Shown piece by piece: positions 1-9,784 of a stretch of DNA of 64,000 bases (position 1 is its first letter; every line of letters begins with the position of its first letter). Below the pieces are notes generated by a model. That model saw nothing but the letters and a program-made list of their open reading frames with translations, had not been told where the DNA came from and did not search any database. The position numbers and the translations under genes were made by a program. Origin of the DNA: an uncultured Porphyromonadaceae bacterium (lineage in GTDB: Bacteria; Bacteroidota; Bacteroidia; Bacteroidales; Muribaculaceae); NCBI GenBank assembly GCA_900540625.1, contig UQGP01000001.1, positions 1 through 64,000 of the forward strand, read 5' to 3'.

Positions 1-240
1 ATATACTAAAAGTCAATTATATACACAAGATTATAAAGTTAAAAAACATTATATCATAACTAAAATGCCCTTATAGCGCAATAGACATACAAGAACAACG
101 ATGTTTAAATATACACGTATGCCAAGACCCTGGTAATTCCAAGGTCGTTAATCTTCCTCGTTTTTTTGATGCGGTTGCCCTGCGGATTATCACCTGCGAC
201 AACCTGCGACACCATACATTTCAAATTGGAAATAAATTCG

Positions 241-248
241 TAATTTTG
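241..248 (+). promoter_or_regulatory. -7 box upstream of the hemerythrin/LuxR regulator
   Basis: The sequence TAATTTTG matches the Bacteroidetes -7 element TAnnTTTG and lies 35 bp before the regulator start. No well-spaced -33 TTG is evident. A tandem direct repeat of about 10 bp (ACCTGCGAC-like, 191-210) sits just upstream and could be a regulator site. The stretch 1-240 is AT-rich and non-coding as far as I can see. It also holds a small hairpin (GACC...GGTC, about 125-145). Confidence 0.45.
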
Positions 249-282
249 CATTCGGACAGAACAAGAGATACAAGCACATACA

Positions 283-1260
283 ATGATTGGAACGACCAAA
301 CACACAGGGTACGGCGCATTGGAGCCATACACACCGCAAGAGCCTATGCGCAAGCTCATTGCCGAGAACAATCTGCTGCTAATGGCGCTGAGCCGTTTCG
401 AGATAGCACTTGGATTCGGCACAAAGACGGTAGCGCAAGTATGCGCCGACAACGGCGTGGACACCTCGACATTCCTTGCCGTAGCCAATTTTCTGAGCGA
501 CAGGCCTTACGAACGCTTTGCCGTATCGTTGCCATCGCTGGTGAAGTACTTGAAGAATGCGCATACGTACTTCTTGGACTTTATACTGCCGGAGATACGG
601 CGCAAACTTATCGCGTCCATAGACTGCTCGGACCCGGCCAACGTGGGTTTTCTGATCTTGCGCTTTTACGACGGATATGTCGAAGAAGTTCGGCGACACA
701 TGGAGTACGAAAACAGTCATGTATTCAATTATGTAGACCGGCTTATCGAAGGCGTCAACCCGGGCGGATACCATATCTCCGATTTCGAGCATGTTCACCG
801 TCCCATAGCATCCAAGCTCAACGAGCTCAAGGACATATTTATATGCCATTATGCCGGTAGCGGCGTACGCGTTGATTCGCTGAATTCGGCTCTCTTCGAT
901 ATCATCATCTGCGAGCAGGACTTACTGGGACACTGCGCGGTTGAGGATCGCATATTTGTCCCGGCGGTGCAAACTTTGGAGCAGGAGGTGTCAATGTGCA
1001 CCGCTCCGCCACGCAAAGCCCGAAGCGAAGCACCGACACCCACGGGCGACATTCTCACCGAACGCGAAAAAGACATCGTGCGCTGCGTTACACGTGGAAT
1101 GTCCAATAAAGAGATTGCGGACAAGCTGTGCCTATCGGTGCATACCGTGACCACCCACCGCCGCAACATCAACAATAAGTTACAGATACACTCGACGGCG
1201 GCGTTGGCCATCTTCGCCATTCTCAATAAGCTCATCGACCTATCCGAAGTGCAGGTCTGA
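283..1260 (+). CDS. Hemerythrin-like domain / LuxR-type HTH transcriptional regulator
   Basis: This 325-residue cytoplasmic protein has three parts. Residues about 25-72 resemble the ScdA N-terminal/DUF1858-like module (LSRFEIALGFG). Residues about 85-230 are helical with hemerythrin-type metal-ligand candidates H94, H139xxxE143 and H217xxxE221. Residues 258-318 form a LuxR/FixJ helix-turn-helix (LTEREKDIV, MSNKEIADKL, VHTVTTHRRN). There is no phosphoacceptor receiver domain, so the hemerythrin-like core probably senses oxygen, NO or iron state; that is inference. It stands alone with its own -7 box. Related Bacteroidetes regulators of this architecture are common, but their targets are not readable here. 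Confidence 0.85.
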   Translation: MIGTTKHTGYGALEPYTPQEPMRKLIAENNLLLMALSRFEIALGFGTKTVAQVCADNGVDTSTFLAVANFLSDRPYERFAVSLPSLVKYLKNAHTYFLDFILPEIRRKLIASIDCSDPANVGFLILRFYDGYVEEVRRHMEYENSHVFNYVDRLIEGVNPGGYHISDFEHVHRPIASKLNELKDIFICHYAGSGVRVDSLNSALFDIIICEQDLLGHCAVEDRIFVPAVQTLEQEVSMCTAPPRKARSEAPTPTGDILTEREKDIVRCVTRGMSNKEIADKLCLSVHTVTTHRRNINNKLQIHSTAALAIFAILNKLIDLSEVQV

Positions 1261-1340
1261 CGAGCCAACCCCAATAATACCCATTTTGTCGATTATGGCC
1301 AATTTAAGCAGAATAACATCTTAAATAAGACACCCATCAA

Positions 1341-1688
1341 ATGACTGAATTTTTGACGCAACACCACATTGCCGGATTGGCCGTAGGTCTTGCTACATTC
1401 CTCATTATCGGATTGTTCCATCCGTTAGTAATCAAGGGAGAGTACTACGTGGGACGCAAAATACGTTGGTGGTTTCTGTGTGCAGGCATCATTCTGCTCG
1501 GATTATGCCTATACGTAGACGACATCGTAGCATCCATACTTCTGGGCGTGACTGCTTTCAGCTGCCTATGGAGCATACACGAAGTCAATGAGCAGGTCGA
1601 GCGCGTGCGTCGCGGATGGTTCCCGGCTAATCCACGCCGAGCCACCAAGAAAGATGACACATCAAAACAAAAGACATCCGAACAATGA
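1341..1688 (+). CDS. DUF4491 family small membrane protein
   Basis: The 115-residue protein has about three hydrophobic segments (LAVGLATFLIIGLFHPLVI, WWFLCAGIILLGLCLYV, IVASILLGVTAFSCLWSI) and a short basic, hydrophilic tail. The patterns LATFLIIGLFHPLVIK, FSCLWSI and RGWFPANPRR are those I associate with DUF4491, a Bacteroidetes inner-membrane family of unknown function. Its stop overlaps the following VanZ start by 4 bp (ATGA), so the two are probably translationally coupled. Confidence 0.75.
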   Translation: MTEFLTQHHIAGLAVGLATFLIIGLFHPLVIKGEYYVGRKIRWWFLCAGIILLGLCLYVDDIVASILLGVTAFSCLWSIHEVNEQVERVRRGWFPANPRRATKKDDTSKQKTSEQ

Positions 1689-2119
1689 AAATCTTGCACC
1701 GATATTGGCCAAGCATGGTGACATTGGCAGCTGTTTTGTGGTTGACCTTAGCGCCGCAACCCTTGCCCGACCTGGACGTGCCTCCCTTCGATGGGCTGGA
1801 CAAGGTGATGCACGCAATAATGATGGGAGGCTTGGCCGGAGCCTTTATGTTTGATTGGCGTCGCGGTGGACGCTGGAATTTGCGCAAAAACAACACCGGA
1901 AGCCAACGTGAGCTGACTCCCGGTGCGGTGTTCGTAATCAGTCTTTGTGTCGCGGTATTCTCAGCTGCGGACGAGTGGGCGCAAGGCGCCTTGGGCATGG
2001 GCCGCACTTCAGATGTTTACGACTTGATAGCCGACATTGTCGGCATTGTCGTGGCGGCACTGACAGCCCCCGCCGCCATCAATGCGCTGCTTGAAGGGCG
2101 GCGCGCACATCGGCCTTGA
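1685..2119 (+). CDS. VanZ family membrane protein
   Basis: A 144-residue protein with a hydrophobic N-terminal segment and the VanZ-like pattern DKVMHAIMMGGLAG, followed by a membrane segment ending in SAADEWAQGALGMGRTSDVYD and a last helix (IADIVGIVVAAL). VanZ-like proteins are small inner-membrane proteins. The name comes from teicoplanin resistance, but most chromosomal members have no proven role. It is coupled to DUF4491 by an ATGA overlap. Its 3' end overlaps by 41 bp the convergent thioredoxin-like gene on the other strand. Confidence 0.75.
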   Translation: MKILHRYWPSMVTLAAVLWLTLAPQPLPDLDVPPFDGLDKVMHAIMMGGLAGAFMFDWRRGGRWNLRKNNTGSQRELTPGAVFVISLCVAVFSAADEWAQGALGMGRTSDVYDLIADIVGIVVAALTAPAAINALLEGRRAHRP

Positions 2120-3092
2120 GTTCGTCGTCCTGCTTGTCTCGCGACAGTATTTTTCCGTCCGGCCCGAAAAGTATTATACACGGTATACCCGAAATGCCGT
2201 AGACATCTGTAGGTATGGTTTGGCCGTTGAGCCAGCATTCCCACGGCAGGTCGTGGTCTTTGATCGCCTTGCGGGTATTGTCAGGTTCATCCCATACAGC
2301 CACGCCAAGCACGCGCAAGCCCTTATCCTTAAACTCGTTGTACAAGTCTTTGATGACGGCTGTTTGACGTATGCACGGTCCGCACCAACTGGCCCAGAAG
2401 TCCACCAAGACATACCCTCCGCGTCCTACAACATCACTCAGACGATGGGTAACGCCGTCATACGAGATTTCGAAATCGCGGAACATTCCGCCAGGCTGCG
2501 TCTCAGCCTTGGCTCGATTGGCATCAAGCAGTTTGCGCACGCGCATGTATTGCTTCATCGTAGGGTTTTGCTCCACCAGAGCCTCGACCTCGGAAGGCTC
2601 CATTTCATATGCCTGATCAAGGAACAGCGTATAACCGATGATATTATCTATATTTGCACGCATTACCGAATCCAAGTGAGCCGTAACCGCCTTGTATATT
2701 CTCTTCTGCTCGTCTTCGTCTTTGGTGGCACGCAGACGTTGACTTGCATCTCGTATGTATTCAGCTATTTCGGCTTCCTTGAGATTGAAGGGCGTCTGTA
2801 TTGTCTGACCGCGACGATAAGTGTAAGTACCTTCTTCGAGAATAAACTGACCGCGGCGGTTGCCGTCCACAATGACGCGTGCAAGTATAGGAACATCCAC
2901 GCGCCCACTGAATACGGCGGTAGTATCCTCGACCAAAACGCTGTCGATATTGACTCCGGTGTCATAGTTGACCAAGTAGGCCATAGCGCCTTCATCATCC
3001 GCGCCTAAGGGCACAGTCACTTTGTAGTCGCCGGCGTATACGGTTGTGGCAGCTGCTAAGGCCGTCAGCGATAAAAAAAATACATTTCTCAT
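2079..3092 (-). CDS. TlpA-like thiol-disulfide oxidoreductase with N-terminal DUF4369-like region
   Basis: I start the protein at 3092 (337 residues) because this gives a clean signal peptide (MRNVFFLSLTALAAATTVYA, then GDYKV). The longer open frame upstream has no such feature. The N-terminal half looks like the DUF4369 beta-rich domain often fused to thioredoxins in Bacteroidetes. The C-terminal third is a TlpA/ResA thioredoxin fold with the WCGPC active site (C237, C240). It probably acts in the periplasm on protein disulfides or cytochrome maturation. A minus-strand -7 box (TAACTTTG, 3156-3163) lies about 65 bp upstream of the start. Confidence 0.85.
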   Translation of the reverse strand: MRNVFFLSLTALAAATTVYAGDYKVTVPLGADDEGAMAYLVNYDTGVNIDSVLVEDTTAVFSGRVDVPILARVIVDGNRRGQFILEEGTYTYRRGQTIQTPFNLKEAEIAEYIRDASQRLRATKDEDEQKRIYKAVTAHLDSVMRANIDNIIGYTLFLDQAYEMEPSEVEALVEQNPTMKQYMRVRKLLDANRAKAETQPGGMFRDFEISYDGVTHRLSDVVGRGGYVLVDFWASWCGPCIRQTAVIKDLYNEFKDKGLRVLGVAVWDEPDNTRKAIKDHDLPWECWLNGQTIPTDVYGISGIPCIILFGPDGKILSRDKQDDELKADVRAALQAAH

Positions 3093-3196
3093 TATCCTTT
3101 TGTTATTTAATGTGTTACATTCATATATTATATGCCATCGAAAGGGCTTCGCCGACAAAGTTACACTTTTTTCAGAAAAAAACAGCATCCAAAATG

Positions 3197-3227
3197 TTTG
3201 TAATTATGCGGCTAATTTGTAAATTTG
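3197..3227 (+). promoter_or_regulatory. Bacteroidetes-type promoter for the acyl-CoA ligase
   Basis: TTTG at 3197-3200, 19 bp spacer, then TAAATTTG at 3220-3227 is a full match to the Bacteroidetes -33/-7 consensus. It lies 49 bp before the ligase start at 3276. Confidence 0.75.
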
Positions 3228-3275
3228 CATTCGATGCTCTCTCCCAAGCACCCAATAATCCATACACATAGGACC

Positions 3276-4940
3276 ATGGACAAGAAACTGACTTCACTCA
3301 ACGCCTACATCCAACAAGCCATACGCGAAAACTGGGAAGGGCTGGCACTCACCGATTTCAACGGCACGTCGCTGCAATATCGCGCAGTGGCGCGCAAGAT
3401 AGCCAAGCTACATATCCTCTTCGAAAACGCCGGCATACGACACGGCGACAAAATCGCCTTCTGCGGACGCAACAGCAGCCAATGGGCCACTGCCGTCCTG
3501 GCTACACTGACATACGGCGCCATCGCCGTACCCATACTCAACGACTTCAAGGCTGACACGATACAACATCTCGTCAACCATTCGGAAGCACGCTTGCTCT
3601 TCATAGGACAAAACAACTGGGAAAACATCGATGCCGATGCCATGCCCGCCCTACAAGCCATATTCCTTATAGACGACTACTCGCTGCTGGTGTCGCGAGA
3701 CGAACGCATTTCCGAGGCTCGCCGACACCTCAACGAACTGTTCGGGCACAAATATCCCGAACGCTTTACGCCAGAAGACGCCGTATATGAGCCGCGCGAC
3801 CCGGATGATGTAATTTTCATCAACTACACATCAGGATCTATGGGATTTTCAAAGGGCGTAATGATCACCGAACACAATATGTGGTCTAATATTCAGTATA
3901 CGCTGGATCATTTGGAATTCCTGCTGCCGGGCGACCCGTTGGTGAGTATGCTGCCTTTGGCTCACATGTTCGGAATGATGGTCGAATTCCTGCACCCCTT
4001 TGTCAAGGGCTGCCACATATACTTCTTGACACGCACACCCTCACCGCGCATCATTATGGAAGCCTTCGCCACGGTCAAGCCCAAGCTGATAGTGGCCGTG
4101 CCTTTGATAATCGAAAAAATCATCAAGACGCGAGTATTCCCATTGTTGGACAAACCCATGATGAAACTGATGCTGAAAATGCCTTTTGTAGACGATGTCC
4201 TGCTGGGTAAAATCAAAGAGAAACTTACCCAAACCTTCGGCGGAAACCTCCAAGAGATGGTTATCGGTGGCGCCGGCCTCAACAAGGACGTCGAGACATT
4301 CCTGCGACGCATACACTTCCCATTCACCGTGGGCTACGGAATGACCGAGTGTGCGCCACTGATAGCATACGCACCATGGGAGGAGTCACGTCCACAATCA
4401 TGCGGGCGCATTGTCGACCGGATGGAAATGCGCGTTGACTCGTCCGACCCGGCCGAAGTGCCCGGAGTGCTGTGGGTTCGAGGAGCCAACGTTATGAAAG
4501 GCTACTACAATAATCCCGAAGCGACCAAAGCCGTCATGCAAGACGGATGGATGGACACCGGAGACATCTGCACCGTAGACAACGATGGATACATATACAT
4601 ACGCGGACGCGACAAAAATATGATACTCGGTCCCAGCGGCCAAAATATCTACCCCGAAGAAATAGAACAGCGTCTCAGCAATATGCCCTACGTCTGCGAA
4701 TGTCTGGTGGTAGACAGCGGCGGCGGACGTCTGCAAGCCCTGATATATCCCGATATCGAAAATGCCACGCAACAGGGTATAACCATGACGCAGATTGAAG
4801 AACTTATGCGACAAAATGTCGAGCAACTCAACCACGACCTGCCCGCATACAGCCACATATCGGACACCTCGATAATGTACGAGGAATTCGAGAAAACCCC
4901 CAAGCGCTCCATCAAGCGCTACCTATATCAGCACAATTGA
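3276..4940 (+). CDS. AMP-dependent synthetase / long-chain fatty acid-CoA ligase
   Basis: A 554-residue adenylate-forming enzyme that activates a carboxylic acid, probably a fatty acid, with ATP and CoA. The AMP-binding P-loop motif YTSGSMGFSKG sits at about residues 184-194. The later motifs GYGMTECAP and DGWMDTGDICTVDNDGYIYIRGR (the hinge TGD) are present, and K/R-rich residues near the end fit the mobile C-terminal lid. I chose ATG 3276 rather than the upstream in-frame ATG because the promoter -7 box overlaps that earlier start. Substrate chain length cannot be read from sequence. Confidence 0.88.
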   Translation: MDKKLTSLNAYIQQAIRENWEGLALTDFNGTSLQYRAVARKIAKLHILFENAGIRHGDKIAFCGRNSSQWATAVLATLTYGAIAVPILNDFKADTIQHLVNHSEARLLFIGQNNWENIDADAMPALQAIFLIDDYSLLVSRDERISEARRHLNELFGHKYPERFTPEDAVYEPRDPDDVIFINYTSGSMGFSKGVMITEHNMWSNIQYTLDHLEFLLPGDPLVSMLPLAHMFGMMVEFLHPFVKGCHIYFLTRTPSPRIIMEAFATVKPKLIVAVPLIIEKIIKTRVFPLLDKPMMKLMLKMPFVDDVLLGKIKEKLTQTFGGNLQEMVIGGAGLNKDVETFLRRIHFPFTVGYGMTECAPLIAYAPWEESRPQSCGRIVDRMEMRVDSSDPAEVPGVLWVRGANVMKGYYNNPEATKAVMQDGWMDTGDICTVDNDGYIYIRGRDKNMILGPSGQNIYPEEIEQRLSNMPYVCECLVVDSGGGRLQALIYPDIENATQQGITMTQIEELMRQNVEQLNHDLPAYSHISDTSIMYEEFEKTPKRSIKRYLYQHN

Positions 4941-4976
4941 CCACGTGGAGCTGTGTCAAAATAGCGGACTCGGTAG

Positions 4977-4996
4977 GGGCGCAATACATTGCGCCC
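4977..4996. repeat. Perfect 8-9 bp palindromic hairpin after the acyl-CoA ligase
   Basis: GGGCGCAA and TTGCGCCC flank a TACA loop, with looser outer arms CGGT (4971-4974) and ACCG (5003-5006). It lies 37 bp after the ligase stop. No T-run follows directly, so it may be a REP-like palindromic element rather than a canonical terminator. The rest of 4941-5197 shows a polyC/G tract near 5092 and no gene. Confidence 0.6.
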
Positions 4997-5197
4997 ACAG
5001 TAACCGGGTATAATAACGTTGTTTTCAGACATATAAACAACCGTCATTTCTCGCATTGCCGCCACAAAAATATACAAATATTTATTTTATCACCCCCCCG
5101 GGGACACATCATTATTAAGAGCCTATAGTATATAGTATCTATAAAGGTTCTTGAGGTTTTTCATATCTCCTCAACTTAACTTCCTCGATAGCACGAT

Positions 5198-6562
5198 ATG
5201 GCACGACAACAATTTGCTTCAAAGATAGGACTTGTAGCCGCCACCGTCGGTTCGGCGGTCGGATTAGGTACCGTATGGCGTTTCCCGGCCGAGACTCAAG
5301 CCGGCGGAGGTGCCGCGTTCCTGTTGATATATGTATTATGTATACTTGTGCTCGGCATCCCGGTGATGCTGGCCGAGTTTGCATTGGGTCGTGCCGGGGG
5401 CAGCGATGCCGTCGGATCGTACAAGGTTCTGTCGCCTCGCGGCAAATGGCAGTACGGAGGGCTTATTGCCGTAATTGCGGCTACGCTCATCATGATGTTC
5501 TATATGGTCGTGGGCGGATGGACTCTCGAGTATCTGCTCAATTCGATTACCGGCGACCTCTACGGCAATTTGCAGTTGCACGACAATGCCAATAAGGCTT
5601 TTACCGAAGTCATGCACAACTATGTATATACGGATTTTTTGCCTGTAGTCAATGCCGTGCTGATGGTGGGAATAAACATTGCCATACTCCTCGGCGGAGT
5701 GCAAAAAGGCATCGAACGCCTATCTACAATCACCATGCCCATACTATTTCTGCTGTTGGCCGTATTCTGCTGTTATACGCTGACACTTGACGGAGCGGGA
5801 CAAGGCGTTAAATTCTTCCTATCGCCGGACTTCTCCAAGATTACGCCCTCCGTAGTCGTCAGCGCCATGGGTCAAGCCTTCTTCTCTTTAAGTTTGGGCA
5901 TGGGCATTCTGGTGACCTACGCCTCATACTTCCCCAAAGACACCAACCTGACCCGTACCTCGGTTACAGTATGCATCAGCACACTGCTGGTGGCCATACT
6001 TATGGGCTTGATAATTTTCCCGGCACTTGCCTCCTTCGGCATGTCCGACAGAGACGTTTCAGGCACAACCCTTGTATTTGTCACTCTTCCCGAAATGTTC
6101 ACCCATATGCCGGGCACTCAGTGGTGGAGCATAGCATTCTTTGCGCTGCTACTCATAGCCGCGCTCACCTCCACAGTGTCTCTCGCCGAAGTACCCATTG
6201 CATACATTCAGCGCCGCTTCAACACCAAGCGCGCCACCGCAGTACTGGTGACACTACTGCCCATAGCCGCGTGCGCCGCGATATGCGCCATGTCCTTTGG
6301 GTCGCTGTCATGGATACACATAATGGGACAGAGCATCTTCGGTTTCTTGGACAGCCTCACATCATACATCATGCTCCCCGTGGTGGCCCTGATTACTTGC
6401 ATATATATGGGCTGGTTTGCGCCTAAAGGCCTGATGCGCGATCAATTGGGCTATGGCTCGACACAACGATCCGTAATGGTTTCGCTGGTTATCTTCGCAA
6501 TACGTGTCATCTCGCCTGCCTGCATAATCATCATATTGATAACCAACCTACTGAATATATAA
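5198..6562 (+). CDS. Sodium-dependent transporter of the neurotransmitter:sodium symporter (SNF) family
   Basis: A 454-residue inner-membrane protein with about 11-12 hydrophobic helices. Its first helix carries the family signature: FASKIGLVAATVGSAVGLG followed by TVWRFP, the unwound TM1 Na+/substrate-site region. TM6-TM8 motifs (GQAFFSLSLGMGILVTYASY, FFALLLIAALTSTVSLAE) also match. Members import amino acids or related solutes with Na+. The substrate is not predictable here. It appears monocistronic, and start ATG 5198 gives the short cytoplasmic N-terminus usual for bacterial members. Confidence 0.9.
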   Translation: MARQQFASKIGLVAATVGSAVGLGTVWRFPAETQAGGGAAFLLIYVLCILVLGIPVMLAEFALGRAGGSDAVGSYKVLSPRGKWQYGGLIAVIAATLIMMFYMVVGGWTLEYLLNSITGDLYGNLQLHDNANKAFTEVMHNYVYTDFLPVVNAVLMVGINIAILLGGVQKGIERLSTITMPILFLLLAVFCCYTLTLDGAGQGVKFFLSPDFSKITPSVVVSAMGQAFFSLSLGMGILVTYASYFPKDTNLTRTSVTVCISTLLVAILMGLIIFPALASFGMSDRDVSGTTLVFVTLPEMFTHMPGTQWWSIAFFALLLIAALTSTVSLAEVPIAYIQRRFNTKRATAVLVTLLPIAACAAICAMSFGSLSWIHIMGQSIFGFLDSLTSYIMLPVVALITCIYMGWFAPKGLMRDQLGYGSTQRSVMVSLVIFAIRVISPACIIIILITNLLNI

Positions 6563-6672
6563 TATACAGCCGAAGCATCCCGTGCACGGTGGCAAACGGA
6601 CATTACCACCGATGTAGGTATGCACATATTTGTACATATACAGCAAATAGCTCGCAAACACTTTGACCATAA

Positions 6673-7401
6673 ATGTTTTTTACACTCGAATTCATAGAAC
6701 AAACTTACGATAGGTTCAATCTCCAACTCTTCGGCGGACGCTTGCCCAAGGTTTCGTTTCGGCTGAGTACGGCACGTTCCTTCGTCGGCAAATGCGCACC
6801 ACGCAACGGCAATATACACCGCCAAGGGCGGCACGCCGACGATGACTTCTATCTCTGTTTCAGCACCGCGCACAATCTCACGCGCAAGCAGGCCGAAGAC
6901 ACGGTCATACATGAGATGATACACCTGTTTATCAATCTGCATAATCTGGCAGACGCCTCACACCACGGGCCGTTGTACCGCGCACTCATGAACAGCATCA
7001 ACGCCGCACACAAGCGCAATGTCTCCATATCCTACAAGCCGACGGCCAATGACGGCAGCCGAGCCGAAATATCCGGGAATACGGCTAATACGGGCGTCGG
7101 ACAAGGCTCTAAGCCGGGTATGGCGCGCAAATGTATGGTTGCCGTTATGCGAGATGCCAAAGGATGGGGCTTCAAGCTGCTGCCACGTACATACGCAGGC
7201 ATAACGCGTTATTACAACGGTGTAAAACACGCCATAACTGGCTTTGAGTTGTACTATGCCGTAGTGGATGCCACTTTCGCGGCTTACCCCGTGTCATCCG
7301 CCCTGAAAATCTATCGGCTTGATCGCTCCGAAATTCTCAGCCACCTAATCACCGTCATACCGTACGAAATCGCGGCCGATGCAGTTCGTCCCAAGAAATG
7401 A
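6673..7401 (+). CDS. SprT-like zinc metallopeptidase-domain protein
   Basis: A 242-residue protein with a SprT-like N-terminal domain. It starts with the typical helix (LEFIEQTYDRFNLQLFGGRLP) and has the zinc motif HEMIH at residues 80-84 with a further histidine pair at about 97-98 (SHHGPLY). SprT-like domains resemble the protease part of SPRTN, but most bacterial members have no proven substrate. The C-terminal half is mixed alpha/beta and not recognised. It is flanked by the transporter and gpmI with no tight coupling. Confidence 0.8.
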   Translation: MFFTLEFIEQTYDRFNLQLFGGRLPKVSFRLSTARSFVGKCAPRNGNIHRQGRHADDDFYLCFSTAHNLTRKQAEDTVIHEMIHLFINLHNLADASHHGPLYRALMNSINAAHKRNVSISYKPTANDGSRAEISGNTANTGVGQGSKPGMARKCMVAVMRDAKGWGFKLLPRTYAGITRYYNGVKHAITGFELYYAVVDATFAAYPVSSALKIYRLDRSEILSHLITVIPYEIAADAVRPKK

Positions 7402-7574
7402 ACAGGCACACGCGATGCCTATAAGCATCTACAAATACGCGAATTAACTTCTGCAAACGAGCACATCTCTTTTACCCTGAACACGAACGAAACGTCAGCC
7501 TAAAAGGCGCGCTCGGGCCTTACGCATCACGCGATTGCGTCAAACCGACCACAAACCGACCATGTGGCATAACT

Positions 7575-7606
7575 TTTGCAAGTATGGCGATATATTCGTA
7601 CCTTTG
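7575..7606 (+). promoter_or_regulatory. Promoter for gpmI
   Basis: TTTG (7575-7578), 20 bp spacer and TACCTTTG (7599-7606) match the Bacteroidetes promoter. The 5' untranslated region of about 80 nt includes a small hairpin (GACC-TTAC-GGTC, about 7619-7630). The remainder of 7402-7574 holds no gene that I can see. Confidence 0.75.
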
Positions 7607-7693
7607 TAGTGCCCAAACGACCTTACGGTCAAAGGCACACAATCTCGAAAACACACTGAGAATATAACAACACACGACATACATCAAAAGACT

Positions 7694-9211
7694 ATGGCAA
7701 AGAAAGCACTACTGATGATTTTGGACGGCTGGGGCATCGGTCCCCACGACCACAGCAACGCTATATACGAGACACCCAAACCTTATTGGGACAGCCTCAT
7801 TCAAAAATATCCTCACTCCAAACTTCAGGCTTCGGGCGAAAACGTTGGACTACCTGACGGTCAGATGGGTAACAGCGAGGTGGGACACCTCAACATCGGC
7901 GCCGGACGCATCGTATACCAAGACTTAGTGAAAATCAACCGCGCCATCGCCGACGGCTCCATCATGGACAACCCCGAAATCAAGAACGCCTATTCCTACG
8001 CCAAGCAAACCGGACACGCTCTGCACCTTATGGGGCTCACCAGCACCGGCGGCGTACACTCATCGCTAAACCACATTTTGGCTCTGTGCGACATAGCCAA
8101 GGAATACGGCCTCGAAAAAGCATACCTGCACTGCTTTATGGACGGGCGTGACACCGACCCGCGTTCGGGTATATCGTATATCAAGACCATTCAGGAGCAC
8201 TGCGCCGGAGGTCCGGTAAAGATAGCCGGCATCATCGGCCGTTTTTACGCTATGGACCGCGACAAACGCTGGAATCGCGTCAAGGAAGCCTACGACCTGC
8301 TGATACATGGTACGGGCACACAAGCCACGGATATGGTCAAAGCTATGCAGGACAGCTATGACGCCGATGTCACCGACGAATTTATCAAGCCTATCAACAA
8401 CAGCACCTTTGACGGCACCATCAAGGAAGGCGATGTGGTCATATTCTTCAACTATCGCAACGACCGAGCTAAGGAGCTCACCACCGTACTCACCCAGCAA
8501 GATATGCCTGCCGAAGGTATGCACACCATTGCCGGACTTCAGTACTACTGCATGACACCTTATGACGCATCCTTCAAGGGCGTGCACATCCTCTTTGACA
8601 AGAAGGACGTGCCCGACACCTTGGCCGAATACCTCTCAAAACAAGGCAAGAAGCAGTTGCACATTGCCGAGACCGAGAAATACGCACATGTCACATTCTT
8701 CTTCAACGGCGGACGCGAGCAACCCTTCGACGGCGAAGACCGTATTCTGGTACCCTCGCCCAAAGTGGCTACCTATGACCTCAAGCCTGAGATGAGCGCT
8801 CCCGAAGTCAGCGAAAAACTTGTAGCGGCCATCAATACCGGCAAGTACGACTTTATCGTCGTCAACTTTGCCAACGGCGATATGGTAGGACACACAGGCG
8901 TATACGCCGCAATACAGAAAGCCGTAGAGACTATCGACAAGTGCGTACATGACGTCATCGAAGCAGCCAAAGCCAACGACTACGAAGCCATCATCATCGC
9001 CGACCACGGCAATGCCGACCACGCCGTCAACGCCGATGGAACGCCCAATACGGCGCACTCGCTCAATCCCGTGCCCTTTGTATACGTCACCTCTGACACC
9101 AAAGCTAAGGTTAAAGACGGCATATTGGCCGACGTTGCTCCCAGCATCCTCCATATCATGGGCTTGGCCAAGCCCGCCGATATGACAGGACACGACCTTA
9201 TCAGCGAATGA
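7694..9211 (+). CDS. gpmI: 2,3-bisphosphoglycerate-independent phosphoglycerate mutase
   Basis: This 505-residue glycolytic enzyme interconverts 3- and 2-phosphoglycerate through a phosphoserine intermediate and two Mn2+ ions. The N-terminal metal motif MILDGWGIG and the phospho-acceptor motif NSEVGH (S61) are visible. The C-terminal alkaline-phosphatase-like metal site is [12 protein letters not shown] and [10 protein letters not shown]. Length matches the family. It has its own promoter, and its stop overlaps the next small gene by 4 bp (ATGA). Confidence 0.96.
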   Translation: MAKKALLMILDGWGIGPHDHSNAIYETPKPYWDSLIQKYPHSKLQASGENVGLPDGQMGNSEVGHLNIGAGRIVYQDLVKINRAIADGSIMDNPEIKNAYSYAKQTGHALHLMGLTSTGGVHSSLNHILALCDIAKEYGLEKAYLHCFMDGRDTDPRSGISYIKTIQEHCAGGPVKIAGIIGRFYAMDRDKRWNRVKEAYDLLIHGTGTQATDMVKAMQDSYDADVTDEFIKPINNSTFDGTIKEGDVVIFFNYRNDRAKELTTVLTQQDMPAEGMHTIAGLQYYCMTPYDASFKGVHILFDKKDVPDTLAEYLSKQGKKQLHIAETEKYAHVTFFFNGGREQPFDGEDRILVPSPKVATYDLKPEMSAPEVSEKLVAAINTGKYDFIVVNFANGDMVGHTGVYAAIQKAVETIDKCVHDVIEAAKANDYEAIIIADHGNADHAVNADGTPNTAHSLNPVPFVYVTSDTKAKVKDGILADVAPSILHIMGLAKPADMTGHDLISE

Positions 9212-9747
9212 CCCCGCGACAGCGCAAAAAACTCGTCGCGACACTCGCAATAGTGCTTGCCGTAGCCGCAATTGTCGCGGTTACGGCAAGACTATGCTCG
9301 GGCGGCAACGGACACGATGACCGCGACAGCATCCCCCCCACCCCTCAGCAAATACTGGCACAACCGCCGCATTACGATGAGCGAACTCTCGATGATTTTG
9401 CCATTGCCGTGCGTCAAGGTCGAACGGATTTCGACGACAATGCTGTGGCTCGTATGATTATGCTATGTCAGGCGTCCATCGACCGTTTGGGGAATATGGT
9501 GGATGTGCTCGTAGCCAACGAAGACCCCGCCGACAGCTATAATACGCTCAAAGAGTTAGGCGAGACGACATGGGTACGCGACACGGCACTGCTGCTGCAC
9601 TTCCTGCGTACAGCCACCAAAGACCGGGATATGCTCAACCGTCTGGGACAACTGTCCTCGTCATGTATGCGTATCAACACCAACGTGCACGAAATCTACC
9701 AAAATCAGCTCGGAGGCAACGACCTGCACATCGTCCTACCAATGTAG
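9208..9747 (+). CDS. Hypothetical protein with N-terminal membrane anchor
   Basis: A 179-residue protein not recognised by family. Residues about 10-28 ([19 protein letters not shown]) form one transmembrane or uncleaved signal segment. The remainder is a helical, mildly acidic domain, probably exported. It overlaps gpmI by 4 bp (ATGA), so its translation is probably coupled, and the bioG-bioC gene starts 37 bp downstream. Confidence 0.6.
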   Translation: MTPRQRKKLVATLAIVLAVAAIVAVTARLCSGGNGHDDRDSIPPTPQQILAQPPHYDERTLDDFAIAVRQGRTDFDDNAVARMIMLCQASIDRLGNMVDVLVANEDPADSYNTLKELGETTWVRDTALLLHFLRTATKDRDMLNRLGQLSSSCMRINTNVHEIYQNQLGGNDLHIVLPM

Positions 9748-9784
9748 TCCCGACCATCCGCGCCACCACAACAGCCACTCCACG

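Noticed and set aside
105..488. Minus-strand frame at the left end
   Set aside because: Overlaps the well-supported hemerythrin/LuxR gene and its promoter; no family resemblance.
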